Source: Azoarcus_F sp048158365 (GTDB lineage: Bacteria > Pseudomonadota > Gammaproteobacteria > Burkholderiales > Rhodocyclaceae). Taken from it: a stretch of DNA of 19,538 bases. The notes under the pieces are model-generated. The model saw only the letters and a program-made list of their open reading frames with translations. It was not told where the DNA came from and did no database searches. Each line of letters starts with the position of its first letter. Positions within the stretch are counted from its first letter, which is position 1. This document shows, in pieces, positions 1 to 5,618 of this stretch. The stretch lies in NCBI GenBank assembly GCA_048158365.1, contig JBLLNL010000021.1, one strand, 5' to 3'. Both the position numbers and the translations under genes were made by a program.

Positions 1-57
1 CGAGCTAGGCTGCGGCTGTGTTGTGTCTCCGAAGCCATGCCCGGAAGCTCTACATAA

Positions 58-240
58 TTACAACGTTTTGAGGAACGCCAGTAACGAGTCTGGGGCGTGA
101 TAGCGCTGCATCTTCGAGTCGGGCTCGTGCAGCCGAGCGAGTGCACGATCCTTCATCATCAAGTCAGCTTCTACGTAGTGATGGGTGGTCGCCGGACTCT
201 CGTGCCCCAACCAGAGCGCAATTACATCGACACCCACCGG
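58..240 (-). pseudogene. Tyrosine recombinase/integrase, C-terminal remnant
   Basis: Reading the minus strand from 240 to the TAA at 60-58 gives an open frame of about 60 codons matching the C-terminal catalytic end of a phage/transposon-type tyrosine recombinase. The segment IALWLGHESPATTHHY contains the box-II His of LGH and the presumed nucleophilic Tyr, followed by an EADL...LARLHEP helix and a typical LLAFLKTL tail. The N-terminal domain and the first catalytic Arg are missing. The frame runs into the left end of the IS3-family element at about 245, so the gene was cut by that insertion or a later rearrangement. The ending resembles the integrases of recombinase-in-trio elements, but that is recalled similarity only. 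Positions 1-57 beyond the stop hold no gene that I can see, only a CTACATAAT motif (50-58) that weakly echoes the repeats at 1937-2058. The minus-strand sense is sure; the subfamily is not. Confidence 0.8.
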
Positions 241-244
241 AACG

Positions 245-265
245 TGTCAATGATTTTGCGACACC
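245..265 (+). repeat. IS3 element left terminal inverted repeat
   Basis: This begins TGTCAATG and ends GCGACACC. It pairs imperfectly with the reverse complement of 1870-1891 (TGCCAATA...GCGACACC). The last eight bases are identical and the outer part carries small gaps. Imperfect ends of this size are normal for IS3-family elements. Confidence 0.55.
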
Positions 266-273
266 CGGGGACG

Positions 274-1377
274 TTAATTTAGTGTGCAGGTGACGGTCTC
301 ACTGGCGGGCGTTTTCTCCTCAGGTGGCGGGTTGATCCATACGGCGGTCGGCATCGGCGGGAGCTGAGGTCGCTTGTTCTTGAACCGGTTGGGGCTGGCC
401 AGAAATGCGCCATCAAGGGTGGCTTGGCGGATGACACGCATGCTGGCGGCCAAACCGTAGTGAACGCTGTGCGGGGTCATGTGGGCGATGCCGCTATGGC
501 AGTGCTCGGCGTTGTACCAGGCAAAGAAGGTTTGGCAGTGGGCGCGCGCGTCCTCGATGCAACCGAATCGCTGCGGGAATGCGGGCCGGTACTTCATGGT
601 TTTGAACTGCGACTCGGAGTACGGGTTGTCATCCGAGACGTGAGGTCGGCTGTGGCTCTTGGCGACATCGAAGTCGACCAGCAGGCTGGCGACCGGCTTG
701 GAGCGCATGGCCGCCCCCCGGTCGGCATGCAGAGTCAGCATGCCGGACTGGACGTTGTGGCGTGACACCGTGTCGGCGATGAGCTGCTGGGCGAGCTCGG
801 CGCATTCGCGCGGGGCGATGAGCCAGCCCACGACGAAGCGGCTGAAGATGTCCAGGATCACGTAGAGATGGAAGCAGGTCCACTTCGCGGGCCCCTTAAG
901 TTTCGTGATATCCCAGGACCAGACTTGGTTGGGTGCCGTGGCCAGCAGTTCGGGTTTGGTATAGATCGGGTGGGTGAGCTGGTTACGCCGCTCGCAGCTG
1001 GCGCCGTTGGCCGCCAATAGGCGATACATGGTGCGCACCGAGCCGAGGTAGATACCCTCATCGAGCAGCGTGGCGTGCACGGCCGCTGGCGCGGAGTCGG
1101 CGAAGCGTTCGCTGTTCAGTGTGTCGAGCACCGTCTGCCGTTCGCGGGCATCCAGGGCCAGAGGCGGGCAAGGGCGTGGTGCCCGCGGCCGGGGCGGCCC
1201 CATGACCGTGCGCCGGTGCACGCGGGCCTTTTGGCGTGCAGGCACGCCACGCCACAGACCCATGGCGCGACACGCCGCGCCGGCGCCGAGCGTGGGGGCG
1301 AGCGCCAACGCGGCGGCCATCAAGTGTTCCCGCGCTTGTCGGTGGCCGCGAGCAGATCCAGCAGCGCAGTAACTTTT
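274..1377 (-). CDS. IS3-family transposase OrfB (DDE integrase domain), expressed by -1 frameshift
   Basis: This is the catalytic half of the IS3-family transposase; joined to OrfA it gives the OrfAB enzyme that cuts and joins the element ends. The rve-type core shows the DDE triad: D in WSWDITKL, D in LHADRGAAM and E in PYSESQFK. I count 35 residues between the second D and the E, the spacing expected for this superfamily. An HTH_21-like region with LLDEGIYLGSVRTMYRLL precedes the core. The frame is open from 1620, but the part upstream of the slippery run at 1374-1381 is a shadow of orfA. I therefore start it at the frameshift point. An ATG at 1320, overlapping the orfA stop (TGATG), could also give separate OrfB by translational coupling. 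No internal stop or missing catalytic residue is seen, so the element may be active. Confidence 0.88.
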   Translation of the reverse strand, partial: KSYCAAGSARGHRQAREHLMAAALALAPTLGAGAACRAMGLWRGVPARQKARVHRRTVMGPPRPRAPRPCPPLALDARERQTVLDTLNSERFADSAPAAVHATLLDEGIYLGSVRTMYRLLAANGASCERRNQLTHPIYTKPELLATAPNQVWSWDITKLKGPAKWTCFHLYVILDIFSRFVVGWLIAPRECAELAQQLIADTVSRHNVQSGMLTLHADRGAAMRSKPVASLLVDFDVAKSHSRPHVSDDNPYSESQFKTMKYRPAFPQRFGCIEDARAHCQTFFAWYNAEHCHSGIAHMTPHSVHYGLAASMRVIRQATLDGAFLASPNRFKNKRPQLPPMPTAVWINPPPEEKTPASETVTCTLN

Positions 1378-1835
1378 TTTTGGACCTCGATCACCAACTG
1401 CGCCTTGTCCAGTTCGACGCGCAGCTTGTCGCGCTCGCGGGTGAGTTGGGCAATCTGCAGCGCGTCGATGCGCGCGCCAGCGTCCACCTTGGGGCCACGC
1501 TTTTGCGGCGCCAGTGCCGCCAGATCCGCGGCCTCGCGTTGGCGCCGCCAGGTGCTCAGGGACGATGAATACACGCCCTCGCGGCGCATCAGTGCGCCGA
1601 CTTCTCCGGGCAGCGTGCACAGGTCAGCGGCCTGCAGAATGCGGCGCTTGTCGGCGTTGGTGAAGGTGCGGCGACGCGCGCGTGGCACCACCTCGGAGTC
1701 GCTGCCGGGTGGGATTGACAACGGCGCCGATCCGGGCGCATCTTCAGTCGTCCTTCGGGCTCCTTGCGATGCACCCGGATCAGAAGGAACCTTCACTGCG
1801 TGCATGGGGACCTTTGACTGCTGATTGCTCTTCAT
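1320..1835 (-). CDS. IS3-family transposase OrfA (helix-turn-helix protein)
   Basis: This is the DNA-binding partner of the IS3 transposase, which recognises the element ends and is fused to OrfB by frameshifting. After a low-complexity, Ser/Pro-rich N-terminus of about 60 residues comes RRRTFTNADKRRILQAAD, then an HTH with EGVYSSSLSTWRRQRE, and a C-terminal coiled-coil rich in R/E/L (LTRERDKLRVELDKAQLVIE) that matches the OrfA leucine zipper. I chose ATG 1835 because AGAGG at 1845-1841 lies five bases upstream. A GTG at 1853 in the same frame lacks a comparable site. The stop (1322-1320) overlaps the orfB ATG. The N-terminal extension is longer than in many OrfA proteins. Confidence 0.85.
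   Translation of the reverse strand: MKSNQQSKVPMHAVKVPSDPGASQGARRTTEDAPGSAPLSIPPGSDSEVVPRARRRTFTNADKRRILQAADLCTLPGEVGALMRREGVYSSSLSTWRRQREAADLAALAPQKRGPKVDAGARIDALQIAQLTRERDKLRVELDKAQLVIEVQKKVTALLDLLAATDKRGNT
1374..1381 (-). other. Programmed -1 ribosomal frameshift slippery run (A8)
   Basis: The minus strand has eight consecutive A residues here. They lie inside the orfA/orfB overlap, where orfA reads GTC CAA AAA AAA. The OrfB frame is exactly -1 relative to OrfA: slipping back one base gives AAA AAA AGT TAC and continues into the DDE domain. A-run slippery sites are the known mechanism for making OrfAB in IS3-family elements. I did not identify a downstream stimulatory hairpin with certainty. 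Confidence 0.8.
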
Positions 1836-1869
1836 ACCTACCTCTTTGCTCACTGATCTCTCGGGGGTA

Positions 1870-1891
1870 GGTGTCGCAGCTCATATTGGCA
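1870..1891 (-). repeat. IS3 element right terminal inverted repeat
   Basis: On the minus strand this reads TGCCAATATGAGCTGCGACA and then CC, the partner of the left end at 245-265. It lies about 35 bases upstream of the orfA start, where the transposase promoter of an IS3 element usually sits. Confidence 0.55.
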
Positions 1892-1936
1892 CAGGGGGCA
1901 CCCCCGACTGTAGTAGGTGCATTGCCGTCGTATGCC

Positions 1937-2058
1937 GACTATGTCGCTGAAGACATAGGAGGCACTATCTACCCTTCCTGACTATGTCGTGTGACCCGGA
2001 GGAGCTTTCACGATCGACCGACAAATCGTGCGATGCCTGACAAATCACCCGACATAGT
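1937..2058. repeat. Cluster of ACTATGTCG and GACAAATC repeats, probable recombinase-binding/element-end region
   Basis: GACTATGTCG occurs twice in direct orientation (1937-1946 and 1980-1989), and its inverse CGACATAGT occurs at 2050-2058. The first copy also forms a perfect 7-bp hairpin, CTATGTC (1939-1945) with GACATAG (1952-1958). GACAAATC appears twice in direct orientation at 2020-2027 and 2039-2046. The cluster lies just downstream, on the minus strand, of the recombinase C-terminus ending at 2070. A related CTACATAAT (50-58) follows the other recombinase remnant. Such spaced short repeats next to a tyrosine recombinase suggest recombinase- or accessory-protein-binding sites at an element end. 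That role is inference; no gene is visible in 1892-2069. Confidence 0.5.
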
Positions 2059-2069
2059 TTTTGTCTGCC

Positions 2070-2120
2070 CTACAGACTATTCAAGAAGTTCAGGAGCTGG
2101 TCTCCCGGTTTATAGCGCCC
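2070..2120 (-). pseudogene. Second tyrosine recombinase, extreme C-terminal remnant
   Basis: The minus strand from 2120 to the TAG at 2072-2070 encodes GRYKPGDQLLNFLNSL. This aligns residue for residue in pattern with the tail of the recombinase at 58-240 (QRYHAPDSLLAFLKTL). Only about 16 codons remain, because the IS3-family tip begins exactly at 2121. It is too short to identify alone; the parallel with the other remnant and the adjacent repeat cluster carry the call. Confidence 0.55.
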
Positions 2121-2215
2121 TGAATCGCCCCGGATTTGGTGGAGGCCCCAACTCTTGAGAAGATGGGGCCATGAGGAAGACAAACAAGTTCTCACCGGAG
2201 GTTCGCGAGCGGGCG
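2121..2215 (+). mobile_element. Truncated left end of a second IS3-family element (IS51/IS407-like)
   Basis: The segment starts TGAATCGCCCCGG, a terminal inverted repeat style I recognise from IS51/IS407-group IS3-family elements. At 2171 an ATG begins MRKTNKFSPEVRERA, a typical OrfA N-terminus. The similarity stops after about 15 codons, near 2215, where the reading switches to a sequence that is coherent on the opposite strand. No right end or orfB is present. The fragment therefore records an insertion followed by deletion. It has destroyed both neighbours: the recombinase tail on its left and the minus-strand gene on its right. Confidence 0.7.
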
Positions 2216-2656
2216 ATCCGCGAGGCCAGCTCGGGCACGGAATCAGCGACCTGCCGGCCGGAGTGCAGCGGGCCGTCCAACTCAAGGCGGACCCGCCGCA
2301 TGTCCATCTCCAGCTCGTCGGATAGGGTCTGCTCCAGTTCGTGGCGAACAAGCGCCGCATCCAGATCGGCGCTGTCCAGTCTCTGCAGGAGTGGATCCCA
2401 GACGAGTGCTCGGACATCATCCGGCTCTATCCGTCCGGTGCGTGCGTAGAGTTCCAGGCAGGCGTCTTCGAGCTTTCGGATACGCTCGACCTGCGGGCGA
2501 CCCAACCCACTGTCCAACGCAACAGGGATGACGGGGTGCAGCCGTTCCGCGCAGCTCGGTCTCCACCATTTGAGCGGTGAGGACCTCGGTGTCCCCCGTC
2601 CAGGCGTGGAAGACACAGCGAATCTGGGCGAACGCTTCTGACCGAGTCGTCCGCAA
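2216..2656 (-). pseudogene. Unidentified broken gene, truncated and frameshifted
   Basis: Two minus-strand frames appear to belong to one protein. The first, from 2656 to about 2535, reads with a plausible composition (RSEAFAQIRCVFHAW, VLTAQMVETEL). The second, from about 2530 to 2216, is strongly protein-like and helical (QVERIRKLEDACLELYAR, RIEPDDVRALVWDPLLQRL, RHELEQTLSDELEMDMRR). One frameshift near 2535 would join them. The 3' end is cut by the IS tip ending at about 2215, after ELASRIA. I do not recognise the family. The charged helices would suit the N-terminal helical domain of a large tyrosine recombinase, which fits the neighbourhood, but this is speculation. Positions 2657-2772 hold nothing I can support as coding. 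Confidence 0.4.
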
Positions 2657-2772
2657 TCTGCCTATACTTGGTGAGCCGGTTCGGCCCTACCGAGCTGAAC
2701 GTTTCTCCCACGGAACCCGAGTACGGGACATTTCTCAATTGACGTCGCTTCTGGCATTACCCGAGCCACCGA

Positions 2773-2964
2773 TCAGCGCCCGAGTTCCCTGGCGGTTTGG
2801 CCGCCGATGCCCCAATGGGTCCTGGGGATGTCCTGGATGATGATGCGTACAGCCTCCGGCTTGCTGCCCAGGCTCTGGCAGATGGCGTCGGTGACGCGCT
2901 CAATGAGCTTGGCCTTCTGTTCGTCGGTGCGGCCTTCAATGATCTGTATGTTGGCGATAGGCAT
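2773..2964 (-). CDS. 4-oxalocrotonate tautomerase (2-hydroxymuconate tautomerase) family protein
   Basis: This 63-residue protein is the usual size of the tautomerase that converts 2-hydroxymuconate to 2-oxo-3-hexenedioate in the meta-cleavage (4-oxalocrotonate) branch of catechol degradation. After Met removal the catalytic Pro1 is exposed (MPIANIQIIEGR). The two arginines expected from 4-OT are present, R11 and R39 in mature numbering, and the hydrophobic residue at mature position 50 is Trp (THWGIGG) where the classical enzyme has Phe. The start has a strong GAGGAG at 2976-2971, six bases upstream. It lies 14 bases after the stop of the chimeric decarboxylase remnant, the same order as decarboxylase-tautomerase in xyl/dmp operons. 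Other pathway genes are absent, so it is a relic or has another substrate. Family certain, exact substrate not. Confidence 0.88.
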   Translation of the reverse strand: MPIANIQIIEGRTDEQKAKLIERVTDAICQSLGSKPEAVRIIIQDIPRTHWGIGGQTARELGR

Positions 2965-2978
2965 AAGGCTCTCCTCGT

Positions 2979-3425
2979 TCAGACAAAGAGCATGGACACC
3001 GCACCGAGCCCCTGCGCACGCAGGGTGACGTTGTCACCAGGCTCCACCAGTACCGCGGCGGTGATGGCGCCAGAGAGGACCACGCTGCCGGCGGGGATCT
3101 CTTCGCCTCGCTCACCGAGCATGTTCGCCAGCATGGCGATCGCCGTCGCCGGATGGCCGAGCACGGCGGCACCGGCGCCCACCTCCACGACCTTTCCGTT
3201 CTTCTCCAGCACCACGCCGATATTGCGCAGGTCCACGTCGTCGTCGAACGCATCGAAGTTCTTCTTTTCCGGACGGATGAATCCGTCCGCGCCAGGATGC
3301 GGGGTGTCGACCTGCGTATAGAAGACGAAATGGGGATGGCACAGTTCCCCGACGGTGTCGAAATCCCTTCGCTGTATGGCATCGTAGAAACGCTGCACCA
3401 GAGCCTTGTTTTCCTCGATGGACAT
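2979..3425 (-). CDS. Chimeric ORF: SnoaL-like N-terminus fused to 4-oxalocrotonate decarboxylase C-terminus
   Basis: The 148-residue product from ATG 3425 has two unrelated halves. Residues 1 to about 60 (MSIEENKALVQRFYDAI..., then FVFYTQVDTPHPG) look like the first half of a SnoaL/NTF2-fold protein. From about residue 64 (DLRNIGVVLEKNGKVVEVGA, GHPATAIAMLANMLGERG, SGAITAAVLVEPGDN, SMLFV) it is the C-terminal third of a 4-oxalocrotonate decarboxylase/2-keto-4-pentenoate hydratase family enzyme. The join falls in three consecutive GAC codons (3245-3237), as expected for a short-homology deletion that removed the 3' end of one gene and the 5' two-thirds of the next. Neither half is a complete fold, so catalytic activity is doubtful, but the frame is intact and the downstream tautomerase keeps its own ribosome site. 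A longer start at 3497 is possible but adds a non-conserved sequence. Between this gene and 3501 lies an imperfect hairpin (3458-3483). Confidence 0.75.
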   Translation of the reverse strand: MSIEENKALVQRFYDAIQRRDFDTVGELCHPHFVFYTQVDTPHPGADGFIRPEKKNFDAFDDDVDLRNIGVVLEKNGKVVEVGAGAAVLGHPATAIAMLANMLGERGEEIPAGSVVLSGAITAAVLVEPGDNVTLRAQGLGAVSMLFV

Positions 3426-3500
3426 CGCCTTGTCACTCCATGATCGTTTCGAAATCGGATTGCTGCCGATGGGGCAGCCAATCGCATGCTCTATCAAGAA

Positions 3501-4274
3501 CTAGAAAATGCAGGACTCGCCGTCCTCGGGGACCAGAACACGGTGGCCCATATTCTTTGCGTCGAGGAACTCGCGGAGCTCCTTGCGCGACAGCGTGGCA
3601 TGATTCACCGATTCCATGTGGCTGGCAATAATGGTTGCGCCCGCTGTAGCGTTGAAGACCTCGAAGATATCCTCCTTGCCCATGATGATCGATTCGTCGG
3701 GCAAGACTCTGGCGTCACCGCTGTTCAGAACAATGACTTCGGGAACATGTTTCTGCAGGCTTTCGTTGACCCCCTCGTACCACACGGTGTCGCCGGCAAG
3801 GTAGAAAGTCTTCTCGTCCGGATGCTTGAAGACGAGTCCACAAACCTGCCCCAGGATCTCCCCGATCGGCCCTTGGAGAATTTCGCCGCGGCCATGCTGA
3901 CCGGCGGTCTTGATCATGGTGATGCCATCGAATTCGTTGCGATCCTGAAGTACCCGAACGTTGGTGAAACCCCCGGAGCGGATTTCGCAGGCGTCCTCGT
4001 CGTTCTGCGCAAAAATGATCATGTCATTGGGCAGCAGTTGCCTGGCGGCCTCGTCCCAATGATCCGGATGGGTATGGGTGACGATGGCCGCGTCAACGTC
4101 GAGAATCTCGCTGATCGTAACGGGCAGGCCGACAGTGGGATTGGCCAGGTGGCTATTGACCGTACCTTCGAAACCCGGATAGGCCCCTTTGTCGGCGAGC
4201 ATGGGGTCGATGAGGAATTTCTTTCCCGCGTATCCAAGGGTGATCGTCGCGTTTCGAATCTGTGTGAATTTCAT
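3501..4274 (-). CDS. MBL-fold metallo-hydrolase (UlaG-like)
   Basis: This 257-residue protein has the metallo-beta-lactamase fold ligands in order: THTHPDH (H67, H69, D71, H72), H127 in GQHGRG, D162 in LAGDTVWY and H219 in IASHMESV. The opening MKFTQIRNATITLGYAGKKFLIDPML pattern, given here only as the family-style beta strand that precedes the metal site, is typical of the UlaG-like branch, whose known members include lactonases and other hydrolases. The reaction here cannot be named. I chose ATG 4274 because AGAGGTG lies about six bases upstream; the upstream open frame to 4451 has no site and an unlike composition. It is followed after 75 bases by the chimeric SnoaL-decarboxylase ORF and preceded by 229 bases without a gene. 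No signal peptide, so it should be cytoplasmic. Confidence 0.85.
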   Translation of the reverse strand: MKFTQIRNATITLGYAGKKFLIDPMLADKGAYPGFEGTVNSHLANPTVGLPVTISEILDVDAAIVTHTHPDHWDEAARQLLPNDMIIFAQNDEDACEIRSGGFTNVRVLQDRNEFDGITMIKTAGQHGRGEILQGPIGEILGQVCGLVFKHPDEKTFYLAGDTVWYEGVNESLQKHVPEVIVLNSGDARVLPDESIIMGKEDIFEVFNATAGATIIASHMESVNHATLSRKELREFLDAKNMGHRVLVPEDGESCIF

Positions 4275-4503
4275 TTGTGCACCTCTGTCCTTTAGCACGA
4301 TTGATGTCGGGTTGGCATCCTCACTTCGGCTCCGTACGCATGGGCCGGAGGAGGGTGCCCGTCGAGTCCGACCTGTGCGTATTGTTCGCGGAAGGAAGAG
4401 CCGGAACGAGTGACCCGAAGGACACAAAACGTCAGAATCGGGCCAAACCAATCGCTTGGCTGCGACGCTCGGGCGCCGACGTCGTATTTAGACGGGAAGC
4501 GGT
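4275..4503 (-). promoter_or_regulatory. Intergenic region upstream of the MBL-fold gene
   Basis: This gap separates the end of the GlxA-type regulator gene (4504) from the MBL-fold gene start (4274). It must hold the promoter of the MBL gene unless the two are co-transcribed. I found the ribosome site next to 4274 but no convincing -35/-10 pair or inverted repeat. Open frames crossing it are shadows without family features. Confidence 0.3.
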
Positions 4504-5496
4504 TTAGCCGAGCTTGTTGGGCCGAGCGGTGAAACTCCGCCGCCACGTGCTTGGCGAGACGCCGAATGCGTGGCGGAAGTGGTGGCGCAGCGACGCGACT
4601 GACCCGAATCCGGCCAGGGCCGTAACGCGCTCGATGGACTGATCGGTCTGCTCGAGAAGGCGCTGTGACAGCGCCAACCGCTCGGACAGGAGCCAGTTTT
4701 GAACGGTGGCGCCGGTCAGAGCTTTGAAGTGCCGGGTAAAGGTGCGGCGGCTCATCTTGGCTTCCGTGGCGAGGCTGTCGAGGTCGTGCGCCTCTGCGAG
4801 CCGCGTTCGCACCGAATCGATCAGGTGTGCCAGGCGGGTGCCTCCGGCCGTCTTGGGGAGCGGTTGCTCGATGAACTGGGCTTGACCGCCTTCGCGGTGC
4901 GGGGACACGACCAGTCGCCGAGCCACATGATTGGCTTTCGTCGCGCCGAGCCGTTGCCGCAAGATGTGAAGGCATGCATCGAGGCTTGCTGCGGTCCCGG
5001 CAGACGTCAGCACGTTACCGTCCTCTACGTAGAGCACATTGAGGTCTACCTCGACCTGAGGAAATTGCTTGGCCATTGCTAGCGCGTGCTCCCAGTGCGT
5101 CGTCGCGCGCCGGCCGTCGAGTAGCCCCGCTTCGGCGAGGACGTGTGCGCCCAAGCACAGGCCGACGATCTGCACCCCCCGTGCGTGCGCGGCGCGCAGC
5201 GCATCGAGCAGGCGTTCGGGCGGCCGTTCCGCAACATCGCGCCACCCCGGTATCACGATCGCGTCAGCGTACTTCAGCACGCTTAGGGGCGCCAAGCGGG
5301 TCAATCCGAAACCGGCGGTGGTGAGCAGCGTCCCCCGCTCTCCGGCGCAGACGACGACTTCAAATGGGCTGCCCGCGGGCATACCGTCGCCGAACACAAT
5401 GCACGGGACCGACAAGTGGAAGGGGATGACGCGGTCGAACGCAACCACCGCGATCAGGCACCGGGGGGAGTTGGAGGTTATGGAACCACCCTTCAT
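4504..5496 (-). CDS. GlxA family transcriptional regulator (DJ-1/PfpI domain plus AraC HTH)
   Basis: This is a cytoplasmic regulator with two domains. The N-terminal domain is DJ-1/PfpI-like: IAVVAFDRV, ADAIVIPGWRD, and the elbow GLCLGAHVLAEAGLLDGRRA with the conserved Cys, then TTHWEHA. The C-terminal domain is an AraC/XylS double helix-turn-helix (LDSLATEAKMSRRTFTRHFK and IERVTALAGFGSVASLRHHF, ending FGVSPSTWRR). The length, about 330 residues, is normal for the family. The start is uncertain: ATG 5496 gives a short lead before the first strand, ATG 5532 adds 12 residues, and neither has a good Shine-Dalgarno sequence. It is transcribed toward the MBL-fold gene and could control that gene or the tautomerase cluster; targets are inference. 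A large hairpin (5557-5617) separates it from the NmrA-like gene upstream. Confidence 0.88.
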   Translation of the reverse strand: MKGGSITSNSPRCLIAVVAFDRVIPFHLSVPCIVFGDGMPAGSPFEVVVCAGERGTLLTTAGFGLTRLAPLSVLKYADAIVIPGWRDVAERPPERLLDALRAAHARGVQIVGLCLGAHVLAEAGLLDGRRATTHWEHALAMAKQFPQVEVDLNVLYVEDGNVLTSAGTAASLDACLHILRQRLGATKANHVARRLVVSPHREGGQAQFIEQPLPKTAGGTRLAHLIDSVRTRLAEAHDLDSLATEAKMSRRTFTRHFKALTGATVQNWLLSERLALSQRLLEQTDQSIERVTALAGFGSVASLRHHFRHAFGVSPSTWRRSFTARPNKLG

Positions 5497-5556
5497 GCGA
5501 ATATGGCCCAATCTTACGCCATGTCGACTCATGGTCAACTGGTCGCGGACAGTTGC

Positions 5557-5617
5557 CAGACGTATCCATTGGAGCGGGCGGATAGGCCCGCTCCTGGCCC
5601 GGAGAACGATACGTCTG
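5557..5617. terminator. Nested double hairpin between the NmrA-like and GlxA-type genes
   Basis: CAGACGTATC (5557-5566) is the perfect complement of GATACGTCTG (5608-5617). Inside it, GGAGCGGGC (5571-5579) pairs perfectly with GCCCGCTCC (5586-5594) over a six-base loop. The structure begins one base after the NmrA-like stop codon (5621-5619, minus strand). That position suits transcript termination or 3'-end protection. No T-run follows on the minus strand, so it is not a classical intrinsic terminator. A REP-like dispersed repeat is an alternative. Confidence 0.55.
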
Positions 5618-5618
5618 A

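Larger units (their letters stand above)
245..1891 (-). mobile_element. IS3-family insertion sequence, apparently complete
   Basis: The element contains overlapping orfA and orfB on the minus strand in the standard IS3 arrangement, with a -1 frameshift signal between them. Its ends read TG...CA. The left end at 245 and the reverse complement of the right end at 1891 share TGxCAAT near the tip and a GCGACACC block (258-265 and 1870-1877), which is an imperfect terminal inverted repeat of about 22 bp. No direct target duplication is visible: the left flank 241-244 (aacg) and right flank 1892-1895 (cagg) differ. The flanks also carry ends of two different recombinase genes, so the insertion has probably been followed by deletion or recombination. 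The exact tips are uncertain by a few bases. Confidence 0.8.

Noticed and set aside
97..282. Plus-strand open frame of 61 codons
   Set aside because: It lies opposite the recombinase remnant, crosses the IS end and has no ribosome site or family features.
1075..1824. Long plus-strand open frame opposite the IS3 transposase
   Set aside because: It is Arg/Ala/Ser-rich as expected from the complement of GC-rich coding DNA, and the opposite strand has the DDE transposase.
3458..3483. Imperfect hairpin between the MBL-fold gene and the chimeric ORF as a terminator
   Set aside because: The stem has a bulge and there is no T-run on the minus strand, so it is mentioned only in the neighbouring entry.
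3486..4295. Plus-strand open frame of 269 codons
   Set aside because: It is antisense to the MBL-fold gene, which has all its metal ligands and a good ribosome site.
4292..4975. Minus-strand open frame overlapping the GlxA-type gene
   Set aside because: It reads the HTH-encoding region in the wrong frame and has a low-complexity Arg/Pro composition.
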